Origin: Saccharopolyspora shandongensis
GTDB taxonomy: Bacteria; Actinomycetota; Actinomycetes; Mycobacteriales; Pseudonocardiaceae
Direction: 5' to 3'
Length of the DNA: 64,000 nt
Assembly: GCF_900106995.1 (NCBI RefSeq)
Contig: NZ_FNOK01000019.1
Location: 62,001 to 126,000, forward strand
Shown here: positions 20,494 to 28,708 of the stretch, one piece after another
Numbering within the stretch: the stretch's first letter is position 1
How the letters are laid out: each line of letters starts with the position of its first letter
Position numbers and translations under genes: made by a program
The notes under the pieces: model-generated
Databases searched by the model: none
What the model was told of the DNA's origin: nothing
The model's input: only the letters and a program-made list of their open reading frames with translations

Positions 20494-21476
20494 TAAGGCA
20501 ACCTGCGGCCGGCGAACATCGACACCCCGGCCGCGATGATCGCGGAGAGCGTACCCAGCACCAGCCACGGCTTGCTGGCGTCTGTGTGCTTGGTCTCGTA
20601 GCCGATCTGCTCGCCGAGCGTCGCGTACACCTCGCGCAGCTGCTCCGCGCTGGCGGCCTTGTGGAACTCGCCGCCGGAGAGCCGGGCGATCTCCTGCATC
20701 GCGTCGTCGTCGACCTCGACCCACTCCTGCTCGCCCTGGATCTCGATGCTGCCGTGCTTGGTGCCGAACGAGATCGTGGAGATCGGGATGCCGGCCTGCT
20801 TGGCCTCCTTGGCCTTCGTGTAGGCGCCGCGCGGAGCGTCCAGGTCGCGCGGGATGGTCTGCCCGCCGTCGGCCATCAGCACGATCCGCGCCGGCGGTGC
20901 CCCGGCCGGGCCGCCGACCATCTTGCCGAACGAGTCGATCGCCTGCATCGAGGCGTTGATCCCGTCGCCGGTGGCCGTCGCCTCCGCCAGCTTCAGGCTG
21001 TCGATGGCCTGCTTGACGCTGGCCCGGTCCGTCGTCGGCATCACCAGCACCGTCGCGGTGCCCGCGAAGGACACCAGCCCGAGGTTGATACCCGGCGTCA
21101 GCTTGTCGGCGAACTCCTTCGCCGCGACCTTCGCGGCCTCCAGCCGGCTGGGCTCGACGTCGGTGGCCTTCATCGACAGCGACACGTCGATGGTGAGCAT
21201 CACGGTGGCCCGGTTGCGCGGGATCCGCTGCTCGGCGGTCGGGCCGGTCAGCGCCACCGTCAGCATGATCAGCGCCACTCCCAGCAGCGCCGGCGGCACG
21301 TGCTTCCACCAGCCCTGCCGCTTCGAGGCGACCTGGTCGAGCACCTCCAGGTTGCTGAACCGCAGCGTGTCCCGGCGGCGGCGCCGCAGCGCCCACACGT
21401 AGCCGACGATCAGCGCCGCGACCACCAACAACAGCAGGAACCACCACGGCGTGGCGAATCCCGACAAACTCAACAT
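20493..21476 (-). CDS. VWA-domain membrane protein (Rv1481 type)
   Basis: A 327-residue protein with an N-terminal membrane pair (WFLLLLVVAALIVGYVWAL and the helix near residue 65), a von Willebrand A domain, and a C-terminal helix (LVLGTLSAIIAAGVSMF). The metal-ion adhesion site is DVSLS near residue 97, with T in PTTDRAS and D in LMADGGQT. It follows DUF58 with a TGATG overlap and precedes a methyltransferase. MoxR-DUF58-VWA sets act as chaperone-like modules that assemble or activate envelope proteins. ATG at 21476 has GGAGGAG in front; a longer frame has no homology. Confidence 0.92.
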   Translation of the reverse strand: MLSLSGFATPWWFLLLLVVAALIVGYVWALRRRRRDTLRFSNLEVLDQVASKRQGWWKHVPPALLGVALIMLTVALTGPTAEQRIPRNRATVMLTIDVSLSMKATDVEPSRLEAAKVAAKEFADKLTPGINLGLVSFAGTATVLVMPTTDRASVKQAIDSLKLAEATATGDGINASMQAIDSFGKMVGGPAGAPPARIVLMADGGQTIPRDLDAPRGAYTKAKEAKQAGIPISTISFGTKHGSIEIQGEQEWVEVDDDAMQEIARLSGGEFHKAASAEQLREVYATLGEQIGYETKHTDASKPWLVLGTLSAIIAAGVSMFAGRRLP

Positions 21477-22447
21477 CAAGCAGCTCCTCCGGACCAACCC
21501 CGCTTGCGCGCAACGACGAATCGCACCACGTCGGCGATCCAGTCCGAATCCGTGCGCAGCGCCAGGTGCGCGCACCCGGCGCGCCGCAGCACGGCGGCGA
21601 CCTCATCGCGGTGCGCCGCCGCCGCGGCGGCGAATTCCTTGCGCAGCACCGGGGTGGTGTGCACTTCGCGCCGCTTCCCCGTTTCCGGGTCCGACAGCAG
21701 CACGGTGCCGACATCGGGCAGTTCCAGATCGCGCGGATCCAGCACCTCGATCGCCAGCAGTGAATGGCGGGCCCCCAGACCGCGCAGCGCGCGTTGCCAG
21801 TCCGTCGGGCCCAGGAAGTCCGAGATCACCACCGCGAGCCCGCGCCGCCGAGGCGGCCGGCGCAGCGACTCCAGCAGCTTCGCGAGATCACCGCGGGTGC
21901 CTTCCGCCGCGCGCGGCGTCTCGGCCACCTTCTTCAGCAATGCCCGCGCGTACGCGGCGCCGCCGCGCGCCGGCAGCCGGACCTGGCCGGTGCCGTTGTC
22001 CACCACCGCACCGATCCGGTTGCCGCCGCCGCTGGTCAGGAACATCACCGCGGCCAGCGCCGCGACGGCCAGCTCCCGCTTGTCGCTGGCCGCCGAGCCG
22101 AAGTCCAGGCTCGGCGAGAGGTCCATCGCCACCCAGGTCTCCAGCTCGCGGTCGGCCACCGTCTGCCGGATGTGCGGCTCGGCGGTGCGGGCGGTGACCG
22201 CCCAGTCCATCCGCCGCACGTCGTCGCCGGGCTGGTAGGCCCGGGCCTCGCCGGGCTCGGACCCCGGGCCTGGCACCAGCCCCAGGTGGTTGCCCTGCAA
22301 CAGGCCGTCGAGGCGGCCGCGCACGCTCAGCTCCAGCGTCCGCAGCGAGACCTCCAGCCGGCCCGTGTCCAGGGCGGGCGGCGCCCACGGCGGGCGGCCG
22401 TCGCGGTCGGAATGGGATGTCGCCGACACCGCTGCGTCGCTCCTCAC
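21476..22447 (-). CDS. DUF58 domain protein
   Basis: A 323-residue DUF58 protein (Rv1480 type). The hallmark YQPGDDVRRMDWAVTART lies near residues 71-88. The following part is a degenerate VWA-like fold (VAMDLSPSLDFGS, LAVVISDFLGP). No membrane helix is evident. The GTG start overlaps the TGA of moxR as GTGA, and the stop overlaps the VWA start, so the three are translationally coupled. Function is as adaptor of the MoxR system (family knowledge). Confidence 0.92.
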   Translation of the reverse strand: MRSDAAVSATSHSDRDGRPPWAPPALDTGRLEVSLRTLELSVRGRLDGLLQGNHLGLVPGPGSEPGEARAYQPGDDVRRMDWAVTARTAEPHIRQTVADRELETWVAMDLSPSLDFGSAASDKRELAVAALAAVMFLTSGGGNRIGAVVDNGTGQVRLPARGGAAYARALLKKVAETPRAAEGTRGDLAKLLESLRRPPRRRGLAVVISDFLGPTDWQRALRGLGARHSLLAIEVLDPRDLELPDVGTVLLSDPETGKRREVHTTPVLRKEFAAAAAAHRDEVAAVLRRAGCAHLALRTDSDWIADVVRFVVARKRGWSGGAA

Positions 22448-23586
22448 TGGTGCGGGTTCGGCCCGAGGTGCGGCTGCTGCTGCGCGTAGCCGACCGGGCC
22501 GACCGGGCCAGCCGGGCCCACCGGCGCGGGCGGACCTGCCTGCGGCCGCGCCGACACCTGCGGCAGCGGCACGGTCTGCAGGACCCGGCTGACGATGTGC
22601 TCGACCGGGATCCCGTCGGCCAGCGCGTCGTAGGACAGCACCAGGCGGTGCCGCAGCACGTCCGGCACCACGTCCACCACGTCCTGCGGCAGCACGTAGT
22701 CCCGGCCGCGGACCAGGGCCAGCGCCCGCGAGGCGGCGATGATGCCGAGGCTGGCGCGCGGCGATGCGCCGTAGGACACCCAGCCGGCGATGTCGGAGAG
22801 GCCGTGCTCGTTGGGCAGCCGGGTGGTCACGACCAGCCGCACGACGTAGTCGACCAGCGCGTGGTGCACGAACACGCCGGCGGCCACGTTCTGCAGGCGG
22901 ATCAGCTCGTCGGGGTTGAGCACCGGGTTGGGTTCCGGCGCCGCCACACCCATCCGGTAGATGATCTCCCGCTCCTCCTCCGCCGAGGGGTACTCGACGG
23001 GCAGCTTGAACAGGAAGCGGTCCCGCTGCGCCTCCGGCAGCGGGTAGACGCCCTCGTTCTCGATCGGGTTCTGGGTGGCCAGCACGAGGAACGGGGCCGG
23101 CATCGGGAAGCTCTGGCCGCCGATGGAGACGTGCCGCTCGGCCATGACCTCCAGCAGCGCCGACTGGACCTTCGCGGGCGCGCGGTTGATCTCGTCGGCG
23201 AGCACGAAGTTCGCCAGCACCGGGCCCAGCTCGACGTCGAAGCGCTCGCTGCCCTGCCGGTAGATCCGGGTGCCGAGGATGTCGGCGGGCACCAGGTCGG
23301 GGGTGAACTGCAGGCGGGAGAACGAGCCGCCCACGACCCGCGCGAAGGTCTCCACGGCGAGCGTCTTGGCGACGCCGGGCACGCCTTCGAGCAGGATGTG
23401 GCCCTTGGCCAGCAGCCCGGTCAGCACCCGCTCCACGAGCCGGTCCTGGCCGACGATCACCCGCTTGACCTCGAAGACGGTGCGCTCCAGCAGCTGCGCG
23501 TCCCGCGCCGGGGTGCTCACCTGGTCCGCCGGGCGCGCCGCCGCGGCTCCGGCGCCCCCGCTCTCACCGTTGCCGGCCTCGGTCAC
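22444..23586 (-). CDS. moxR: MoxR-family AAA+ ATPase
   Basis: A 380-residue MoxR ATPase. Walker A is GVPGVAKT (68-75), Walker B is FVLADEINRAP (Asp131, Glu132), sensor 1 is LATQNPIE, and the arginine-finger region is LPEAQRDRF. The C-terminal 40 residues are a Pro/Gly/Gln-rich extension (PAPVGPAGPVGPVGY). The N-terminal 25 residues are Gly/Ala-rich and probably disordered. It heads the operon moxR-DUF58-VWA-methyltransferase, whose members overlap. The upstream gap 23587-23794 must hold the promoter. Confidence 0.94.
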   Translation of the reverse strand: MTEAGNGESGGAGAAAARPADQVSTPARDAQLLERTVFEVKRVIVGQDRLVERVLTGLLAKGHILLEGVPGVAKTLAVETFARVVGGSFSRLQFTPDLVPADILGTRIYRQGSERFDVELGPVLANFVLADEINRAPAKVQSALLEVMAERHVSIGGQSFPMPAPFLVLATQNPIENEGVYPLPEAQRDRFLFKLPVEYPSAEEEREIIYRMGVAAPEPNPVLNPDELIRLQNVAAGVFVHHALVDYVVRLVVTTRLPNEHGLSDIAGWVSYGASPRASLGIIAASRALALVRGRDYVLPQDVVDVVPDVLRHRLVLSYDALADGIPVEHIVSRVLQTVPLPQVSARPQAGPPAPVGPAGPVGPVGYAQQQPHLGPNPHQ

Positions 23587-23794
23587 TTCTCCCAGCCTCC
23601 TGTCGTCGATGCGGCCGTTCGTGGCCGATCAAGATCCTGACACGCGCCGATCGCAGGCTCGCGCGGGGGCAATGCCCCACGCACACCCAACCGCACGCGC
23701 GGTGTGACCGCTGTTAAGCGGCTGATTTCACTCTTCACTGAAGCTATAGACACAACAAGCATGTGTTGCTTCCCGGGGTGAGCCGCTCGGTTCT

Positions 23795-24364
23795 TCAGGT
23801 TTCGCGGGCCCGGCGGAGATCCTCCGGGGTGTCCACATCGGAGGCTTCCGCCCCGGATGCGGGAATCAGCAGCGGCGCCAACGGCGCGAAGGCGGAGCGG
23901 ATCGAGCCGTTGCGCGCCTCCCCCGGCATCGCCTCCCGGAGCGCGGCGGTCCGCCACACCCCCACCAGCCACTGCGGTTCGCCCGCGTCGTCGGCCAGCA
24001 CCGCGCCAGGAGCTCCGGGATCGGCGAGCAGCGCTTCCAGCAGACGCGAGATCGTCACCGGCTCCAGGTGTGGATGATCTCCGGCGAGCACCGCGACCAG
24101 CCGCGCCGACGCCGGCAACTTCCGCAGCCCGGCGTGCACGCCCGCCAACGGGCCGCCGCCAGGCGGCTCCTCCAAGGTCCACTCGACCGCCCTGGCCGTC
24201 TCCCGTTGCGGGCCGACCACGATCACCGGATCCGCCGCCGCCACGGCGTCGAGGGTGCGATCCAGCAACGACCGGCCACCGACCGGCAGCAAGACCTTGT
24301 CCACGCCGCCGAGCCGACGCGCCCGACCGCCAGCCAGCACGAGTGCCGCGAATTCCACCGCCAC
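23795..24364 (-). CDS. MobA-like nucleotidyltransferase
   Basis: A 189-residue NTP transferase-like protein resembling molybdenum cofactor guanylyltransferase. The nucleotide loop is LVLAGGRARRLGGVDKVLLPV with the GGxxxRxGG..K signature, followed by VVGPQRETARAV and LAGDHPHLEP, which holds the metal-binding Asp. Such enzymes add GMP (or CMP) to molybdopterin. A molybdenum nitrate reductase is encoded about 6 kb away, giving a possible client. I prefer GTG at 24364, since the product then starts MAVEFAALVLAGG; a TTG at 24403 is also in frame. Confidence 0.82.
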   Translation of the reverse strand: MAVEFAALVLAGGRARRLGGVDKVLLPVGGRSLLDRTLDAVAAADPVIVVGPQRETARAVEWTLEEPPGGGPLAGVHAGLRKLPASARLVAVLAGDHPHLEPVTISRLLEALLADPGAPGAVLADDAGEPQWLVGVWRTAALREAMPGEARNGSIRSAFAPLAPLLIPASGAEASDVDTPEDLRRARET

Positions 24365-24430
24365 GCCGCGCAATGCTCCCAGCCGACCGGAACCCGCGGC
24401 CAACCGGACCGCGGGTTCCGGCTCTCGGGG

Positions 24431-25150
24431 CTAGCCCGCCACGAGCTGGGCGAGGCGGTCCCAAGCCGGGGACGAGGCCCCGGGCTGGGTTTGCGCGGCC
24501 AGCCTCGCGATCGCCGCGTTGTGGACGGGGCGGGTCTCGGAGCGGCTGTGGTGGTCGGCGAACCAGTTCCGGGTGCGGTCCGCGAGATCGGGCAGGCGGG
24601 GATCGTCCGGCGACCAGTCGTAGGCGGCGTCGTGTTCGAGGTAGAGGGCGCGGAACCCGGGATCGGCGATGAGCTCGCGCTTCTCGGCGAGCCAGACGGC
24701 CATGTCCTCGGGCGAGGCCGTGTGCATGAGGATCCAGCCGTCGCGTTCCAGGTTCGCCTGGCGCTCGCTGACCCCGATCTCGCGCAACTCGTCGAGGTAG
24801 TCGGCGACTTCCGGGGAGACGAACAGCCGGTCGCCGCCGCGCAGCTGGGCGAGTTGTTCGCGTGCCCGCCGCAGCTGCGCGATGCGGTCTTCGAGGTTGT
24901 CGTCGATCTCGGCGATCGCCGCCGCGAGCGCGTCCGGATCGGCGTCGAGCAGGTCCTTGATGCGGGCCAGCGGCACACCCGCATCGGCCAGGGTCCTGAT
25001 CTTGACCAGGTCGAGTGCGTCTTTGGCGGTGTAGCGCCGGTAGCCGGACGAATCCCGGTCGGGCTCGGCGAGCAGACCGCGCTCGTGGTAGTGCCGGATG
25101 GTCTTGGTGGTCACCCCGGCGTAGTCCGCGAGCCGGCCGATCGTGAGCAT
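24431..25150 (-). CDS. MerR-family regulator
   Basis: A 239-residue MerR-type activator. The N-terminal winged helix is MLTIGRLADYAGVTTKTIRH followed by ERGLLAEPDRDSSGYRRYT, then a dimerisation coiled coil (IAEIDDNLEDRIAQLRRARE). The C-terminal 130 residues are a helical effector domain similar to TipAS-like or unassigned domains. ATG at 25150 has GAGAGGA upstream. It follows the beta-lactamase-like remnant on the same strand, with 36 bases between, and may once have regulated it. Confidence 0.87.
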   Translation of the reverse strand: MLTIGRLADYAGVTTKTIRHYHERGLLAEPDRDSSGYRRYTAKDALDLVKIRTLADAGVPLARIKDLLDADPDALAAAIAEIDDNLEDRIAQLRRAREQLAQLRGGDRLFVSPEVADYLDELREIGVSERQANLERDGWILMHTASPEDMAVWLAEKRELIADPGFRALYLEHDAAYDWSPDDPRLPDLADRTRNWFADHHSRSETRPVHNAAIARLAAQTQPGASSPAWDRLAQLVAG

Positions 25151-25186
25151 GTCCGAGATCCTCTCACCTGTCGATCGATCTGGAGG

Positions 25187-26164
25187 TCAGGCCCGGCGGG
25201 TCAGGCGGCCGCCGCCGTTGCGGAAGCGCGCCCGGCCGTCGCGGACGTCGTGGTAGGAGACGAGCAGCAGCCGCAGGTATCCGTCGAACGCCTCCAGCGG
25301 GTATCCGGCGGGTGCGAACAGGCCGGGCCGGATCGGCACGTAGCGCTGCGGCGGGGCGGAGGTCGCGCCGCCGGCGAACTCGGTGAAGATCCGCTCCTGC
25401 GATTCGTCGGCCGGCTCGTAGGTCGTCGTTTCCTCGAGCTCGCCGTCGACGACGCGGACGTCGATGCGGAGCTGGTTGGAGCGGTAGGTGCCCGCGTACG
25501 GGGTGAGGTCGACGTCCTGCTCCACCTCGGTGATCAGGGTCGGGACCGGCACGCCGAGGTGCTCGCCGAGGAGGCCCTGCAGGATCTGGTCCTGCAGCAG
25601 GATCGCCCCCGGGTTGTTGCCGAAAGCGGCGAAGACCAGGTCGTGCTCGGGCACGACGCACAGAATGGCCACCCCGCCGGGCGACGCGCCCGACATGGCG
25701 AGAACGGTCGTGTCGCCGAACGGGTACCGCACCCATCCCAGGCCCATCGGCGGGGTGTTCGGGGTTCCCATGTCGTGGGCGACCTGCTGCATCAGCTCTG
25801 TCGACTCGGCCGACAGGACGCGAGCGCCGGACGGGGCGACGCCGCCCGCGAGGTGGGTGCGGCCGAAGGCGAGCAGGTCGGCGACGGTGCCGATCGGCGT
25901 GCCACCGGCCGGCGCCCAGGTGTCCGGCAACGTGAACATGCCGGTGGGCTTGGCCGCCATGGTCTCGGGGTCCAGGAAGTGGCCGATGGCCGTGCTGCGC
26001 AGGATGGCGCGTTCGGCCGACGTGCTGGAGTCGCTCATGCCGACGGGCGCGTTGACCTCGCGCTCGAGCAGGTCCCCGAACGGTGTGCCGGTCACCACTT
26101 CCAGCAGGCGGCCCGCGACGATCATGCCGCCGTTGGAGTAGCTGAGCTGCTCGCCGGATTCGCC
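25187..26164 (-). pseudogene. Serine beta-lactamase-like hydrolase, 5' truncated
   Basis: C-terminal two thirds of a class C beta-lactamase/DD-peptidase-fold protein. Homology starts near 26164 with GESGEQLSYSNGGMIVAGRL, which includes the catalytic YSN motif. The N-terminal SxxK nucleophile module, normally about 100 residues ahead, is missing: upstream lies the stop of the RipA-like gene at 26208. The third motif (HxG, usually GH[GT]G) reads MSGASPGG, so its histidine is lost too. An ATG at 26125 could still express a 312-residue product, but it could not be an active serine hydrolase. The C-terminal beta-rich domain is intact. Confidence 0.72.
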
Positions 26165-26207
26165 GCGGCCGCACGGTCTTCCCGGTGACCGGTCGACCCC
26201 AGGCGCC

Positions 26208-27530
26208 TCAGAGCATGCGGACCGCGTACGGGGCGATGCCGCCGTAGCGGACGGCGGTGACCCGGACCCGCGAGCCCGAGTACGGCGCCTCCACCATCTT
26301 TCCGTTGCCGAGGTAGAGCGCCACGTGGTGGATCCGGCCGCCGTCCTGCCAGAACAGCATGTCGCCGCGCTGCATCTGCGACACCGGCACCCGGCGGCCG
26401 GACTGGTACTGGTAGCCGCTGTAGTGGTCGAGGCTGACGCCGGCCCCGGCGAAGGCGTAGATCATCAGGCCCGAGCAGTCGAACCCGACCTTGGCGTAGT
26501 CGCCGTAGGAGTCCGCGACTCCCCCGTCCCGGATGCCCCGCGTCGGGCCGCGCGAAGTCCCGCCGCCCCACGCGTACTGCACACCCAGCTGGGACAGCGC
26601 CCGCCCGATGACCGCCTCGACCGACCGCCCGCTGGGCCGCGTCCCCGCACCCGACGACGGCGCGGTGACCACGGTGCTCGACGTGGCCTGCGCGGCCGCG
26701 GCGGCCTCCTCCTCGCGCTGCTTCGCAGCTTGCCAGCTCTCGTACCGGCCGCGCTGCGCTTCCAGGCCCGCCACGTGGGAGCGCGCCTCGGCGAGCTGCG
26801 CTTCCACGCCTGCCTTGTCGGACTCCAGCCGGCGCGCCTGCTCCGCCTGCGTCGCCTGCGCCGTGATGGCCGCCTGCTCCGCGGCTTCCGCGGCGCTGTG
26901 CGCCTGATCGGCGGCGAGGCGCTTCTCGTCCGCGTCCTGCAGGGCCGCCCTGGTCAGCGAGTCCTTGTTGACCTTCTCGATCCGGGCCCGTTCCAGGTCG
27001 TCCATGACGTCGAGCTGGGATTCGCTGATCGCGTCCAGGAAGACCGCCCGGTCGAGCACGTCCTGCGGGGTCTTCGAACCGATGAAGGCCGTGGCCGAGC
27101 CGATCGTGCTGCCCTGCCGGTAGCTGCTGGCCGCGAACTGGTCGAGCCGCTTGCGCTGTTCCTCGATCTGCCCGGCCGCGGCGTCGGCCTCGGCTCCCGC
27201 CGTCTCGGCGGCGCGGCGGGCGTCGTCGTAGGCGCGTTCGGCGCGGCCGAGGTCGACCCGCGCCTTGTTCGCGTCCTCCATCTTGAGCTCGACCTGGGCC
27301 TGCAGGCCAACCAGCTGCGACTCCGCATCGGCGAGCCGGTTGGCCAGCTCCCCCACCTGGTTCGCCGTGGTCTGCGCCGTCTCGCGGCCCGCGTTCATCT
27401 CAGCGTCGCTGGGGTTGGGCGGCGGGGGTGGCACCGCGAGGGCACTGCCGGACGCCGCCAGGCCGACTGCCGCCAGCAGCGTGATCGTGGCAATGCTCCG
27501 CGCGTGGAGCGCTCCTCGGGTTCGCGACAC
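26208..27530 (-). CDS. NlpC/P60 peptidoglycan endopeptidase (RipA-like)
   Basis: A 440-residue secreted cell-wall hydrolase. A signal peptide covers residues about 1-33 (SIATITLLAAVGLAASGSALA). Residues 45-285 form long coiled coils rich in Ala/Glu, an autoinhibitory arrangement in RipA. The NlpC/P60 domain starts near residue 310 (IGRALSQLGVQYAWGGG); the nucleophile is Cys352 in FDCSGLM and the base is in IHHVALYLG (401-402). It should cleave the D-Glu-mDAP bond at septation. GTG at 27530 is preferred because GGAGG lies eight bases upstream. In mycobacteria the homologue also neighbours moxR. Confidence 0.92.
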   Translation of the reverse strand: MSRTRGALHARSIATITLLAAVGLAASGSALAVPPPPPNPSDAEMNAGRETAQTTANQVGELANRLADAESQLVGLQAQVELKMEDANKARVDLGRAERAYDDARRAAETAGAEADAAAGQIEEQRKRLDQFAASSYRQGSTIGSATAFIGSKTPQDVLDRAVFLDAISESQLDVMDDLERARIEKVNKDSLTRAALQDADEKRLAADQAHSAAEAAEQAAITAQATQAEQARRLESDKAGVEAQLAEARSHVAGLEAQRGRYESWQAAKQREEEAAAAAQATSSTVVTAPSSGAGTRPSGRSVEAVIGRALSQLGVQYAWGGGTSRGPTRGIRDGGVADSYGDYAKVGFDCSGLMIYAFAGAGVSLDHYSGYQYQSGRRVPVSQMQRGDMLFWQDGGRIHHVALYLGNGKMVEAPYSGSRVRVTAVRYGGIAPYAVRML

Positions 27531-27647
27531 GACCGCCACCTCCAGCTGATGCGCCCGATTGGCGGTCAGCCAATGAGCCGAATGGAGTCACACGACAGCC
27601 ACGAACTTTGCCACTCCTGTCCCGATTGCACCACTCGGCACGATCAC

Positions 27648-27675
27648 GACACGTGCAACATCAGCCACACGTGTC
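27648..27675. promoter_or_regulatory. Inverted repeat between sirtuin and RipA-like genes
   Basis: GACACGTG (27648-27655) and CACGTGTC (27668-27675) form perfect arms with a 12-base spacer; each contains a CACGTG palindrome. It lies 18 bases beyond the sirtuin stop and about 120 bases ahead of the RipA-like start. No T-run follows, so an operator for the hydrolase gene is at least as likely as a terminator. Confidence 0.4.
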
Positions 27676-27693
27676 CCATCGATGGAGGGATGT

Positions 27694-28533
27694 TCAGCCC
27701 CAGGTGCTGGGGTCGCCCCAGGTGCGCAGCGGATTCGGCGAGTCGACCAGCGGCGCCGCGACCAGCTCCGGCAGCACCTCGACCAGCGGTTCGCGCAGCA
27801 CCGCCGACGCCACGTCGTCGTACGGGGTCGGCTCGGCGTTGCAGATGACCAGCGCCGCGCCCGCCTTGACGGCCAGCTCCACGAAGCCCGCCGCCGGGTA
27901 CACCGTCAGCGAGGTGCCGGCCGCGACGAACAGGTCGCAGTTCAGCGTCGCGCGCTGGGCGCTGCGCAGGACGTCGGGATCCAGCGACTGTCCGAAGGAG
28001 ACGGTCGCCGACTTGAGGATGCCACCGCAGGAACGGCACGGCGGGTCCGGCTCGCCGGCCGCCACCCGTTCCAGCGCGGCGCTCATCGGGCCCGTCGCGC
28101 CGCAGTCCAGGCACACCGTCCGGTAGATCGTGCCGTGCAGCTCCAGGACCCGGTCGCGGTCCAGGCCGGCGCGCTGGTGCAGCTCGTCGATGTTCTGCGT
28201 CAGCAGCGCGCCCAGCCGCCCGGAGCGGTCGAGGTCCACGAACGCGCGGTGGGCGGCGTTGGGCTCGGCGTGCCAGGCCGAGTGCTCGGCGCGGCTGCGC
28301 CAGGCCTCCTCGCGGACCTGCGGATCGGCGAGATAGGTGTCGATGTCGGTGAGCCGCTGGGCGGCGGGGTTCTTGGTCCACACGCCGTTGGGTCCGCGGA
28401 AGTCCGGGATCCCGGAGGCCGTCGACACCCCGGCGCCGGTGAGGGCGGTGATCCGGCGCGCGCGGCCGAACAGTTCGCGGGCGCGCTGCCAGTCCGCGCC
28501 GTCACCCGTGCCGTCGGCCGTGCCTCGCTGCAT
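27694..28533 (-). CDS. NAD-dependent protein deacylase (sirtuin)
   Basis: A 279-residue Sir2-family enzyme that removes acyl groups from lysine using NAD+. The motifs are GAGVSTASGIPDFRG (33-47), TQNIDELHQRAG (112-123), the catalytic His133 in ELHG, and a zinc site formed by Cys141, Cys144, Cys166 and Cys169. It belongs to the cobB-like bacterial class. ATG at 28533 has GGAG about six bases upstream. It is divergent from the nitrate transporter and upstream of the RipA-like gene on the same strand. Confidence 0.92.
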   Translation of the reverse strand: MQRGTADGTGDGADWQRARELFGRARRITALTGAGVSTASGIPDFRGPNGVWTKNPAAQRLTDIDTYLADPQVREEAWRSRAEHSAWHAEPNAAHRAFVDLDRSGRLGALLTQNIDELHQRAGLDRDRVLELHGTIYRTVCLDCGATGPMSAALERVAAGEPDPPCRSCGGILKSATVSFGQSLDPDVLRSAQRATLNCDLFVAAGTSLTVYPAAGFVELAVKAGAALVICNAEPTPYDDVASAVLREPLVEVLPELVAAPLVDSPNPLRTWGDPSTWG

Positions 28534-28638
28534 CACGACTCCACGGTGCCATGGACCGACCGGCCGAGGCGTGCTCGGGGACCGTTCCGCTGCTCACACC
28601 GCCTGGACCTGCGCTTGTGAAGGCCGGTTTGCACCGTG

Positions 28639-28665
28639 GTAACGATCGACGCCCTCGCGCGAAAC
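28639..28665 (+). promoter_or_regulatory. Possible GlnR-type half-sites upstream of narK
   Basis: GTAAC (28639) and GAAAC (28661) are 22 bases apart, two turns of the 11-base spacing seen in actinobacterial GlnR boxes; the middle half-site is degenerate. They lie about 45-70 bases ahead of the transporter start. GlnR is known to control nitrate assimilation in related genera, but this match is weak. Confidence 0.3.
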
Positions 28666-28708
28666 ACCCGGTTCCTACCTTCGGAGCAATCCGACGAGAG
28701 GAGCCGAG

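Noticed and set aside
27530-27693. Cyclic di-AMP (ydaO) riboswitch ahead of the RipA-like gene
   Set aside because: Such riboswitches precede some actinobacterial cell-wall hydrolases, but none of the conserved ydaO core could be found in this 160-base gap.
27549-27700. Plus-strand Cys/His-rich stretch resembling a small zinc protein
   Set aside because: It has no ribosome-binding site and the frame runs on into antisense of the sirtuin; the Cys/His pattern arises from CACG/TGTC-rich intergenic DNA.
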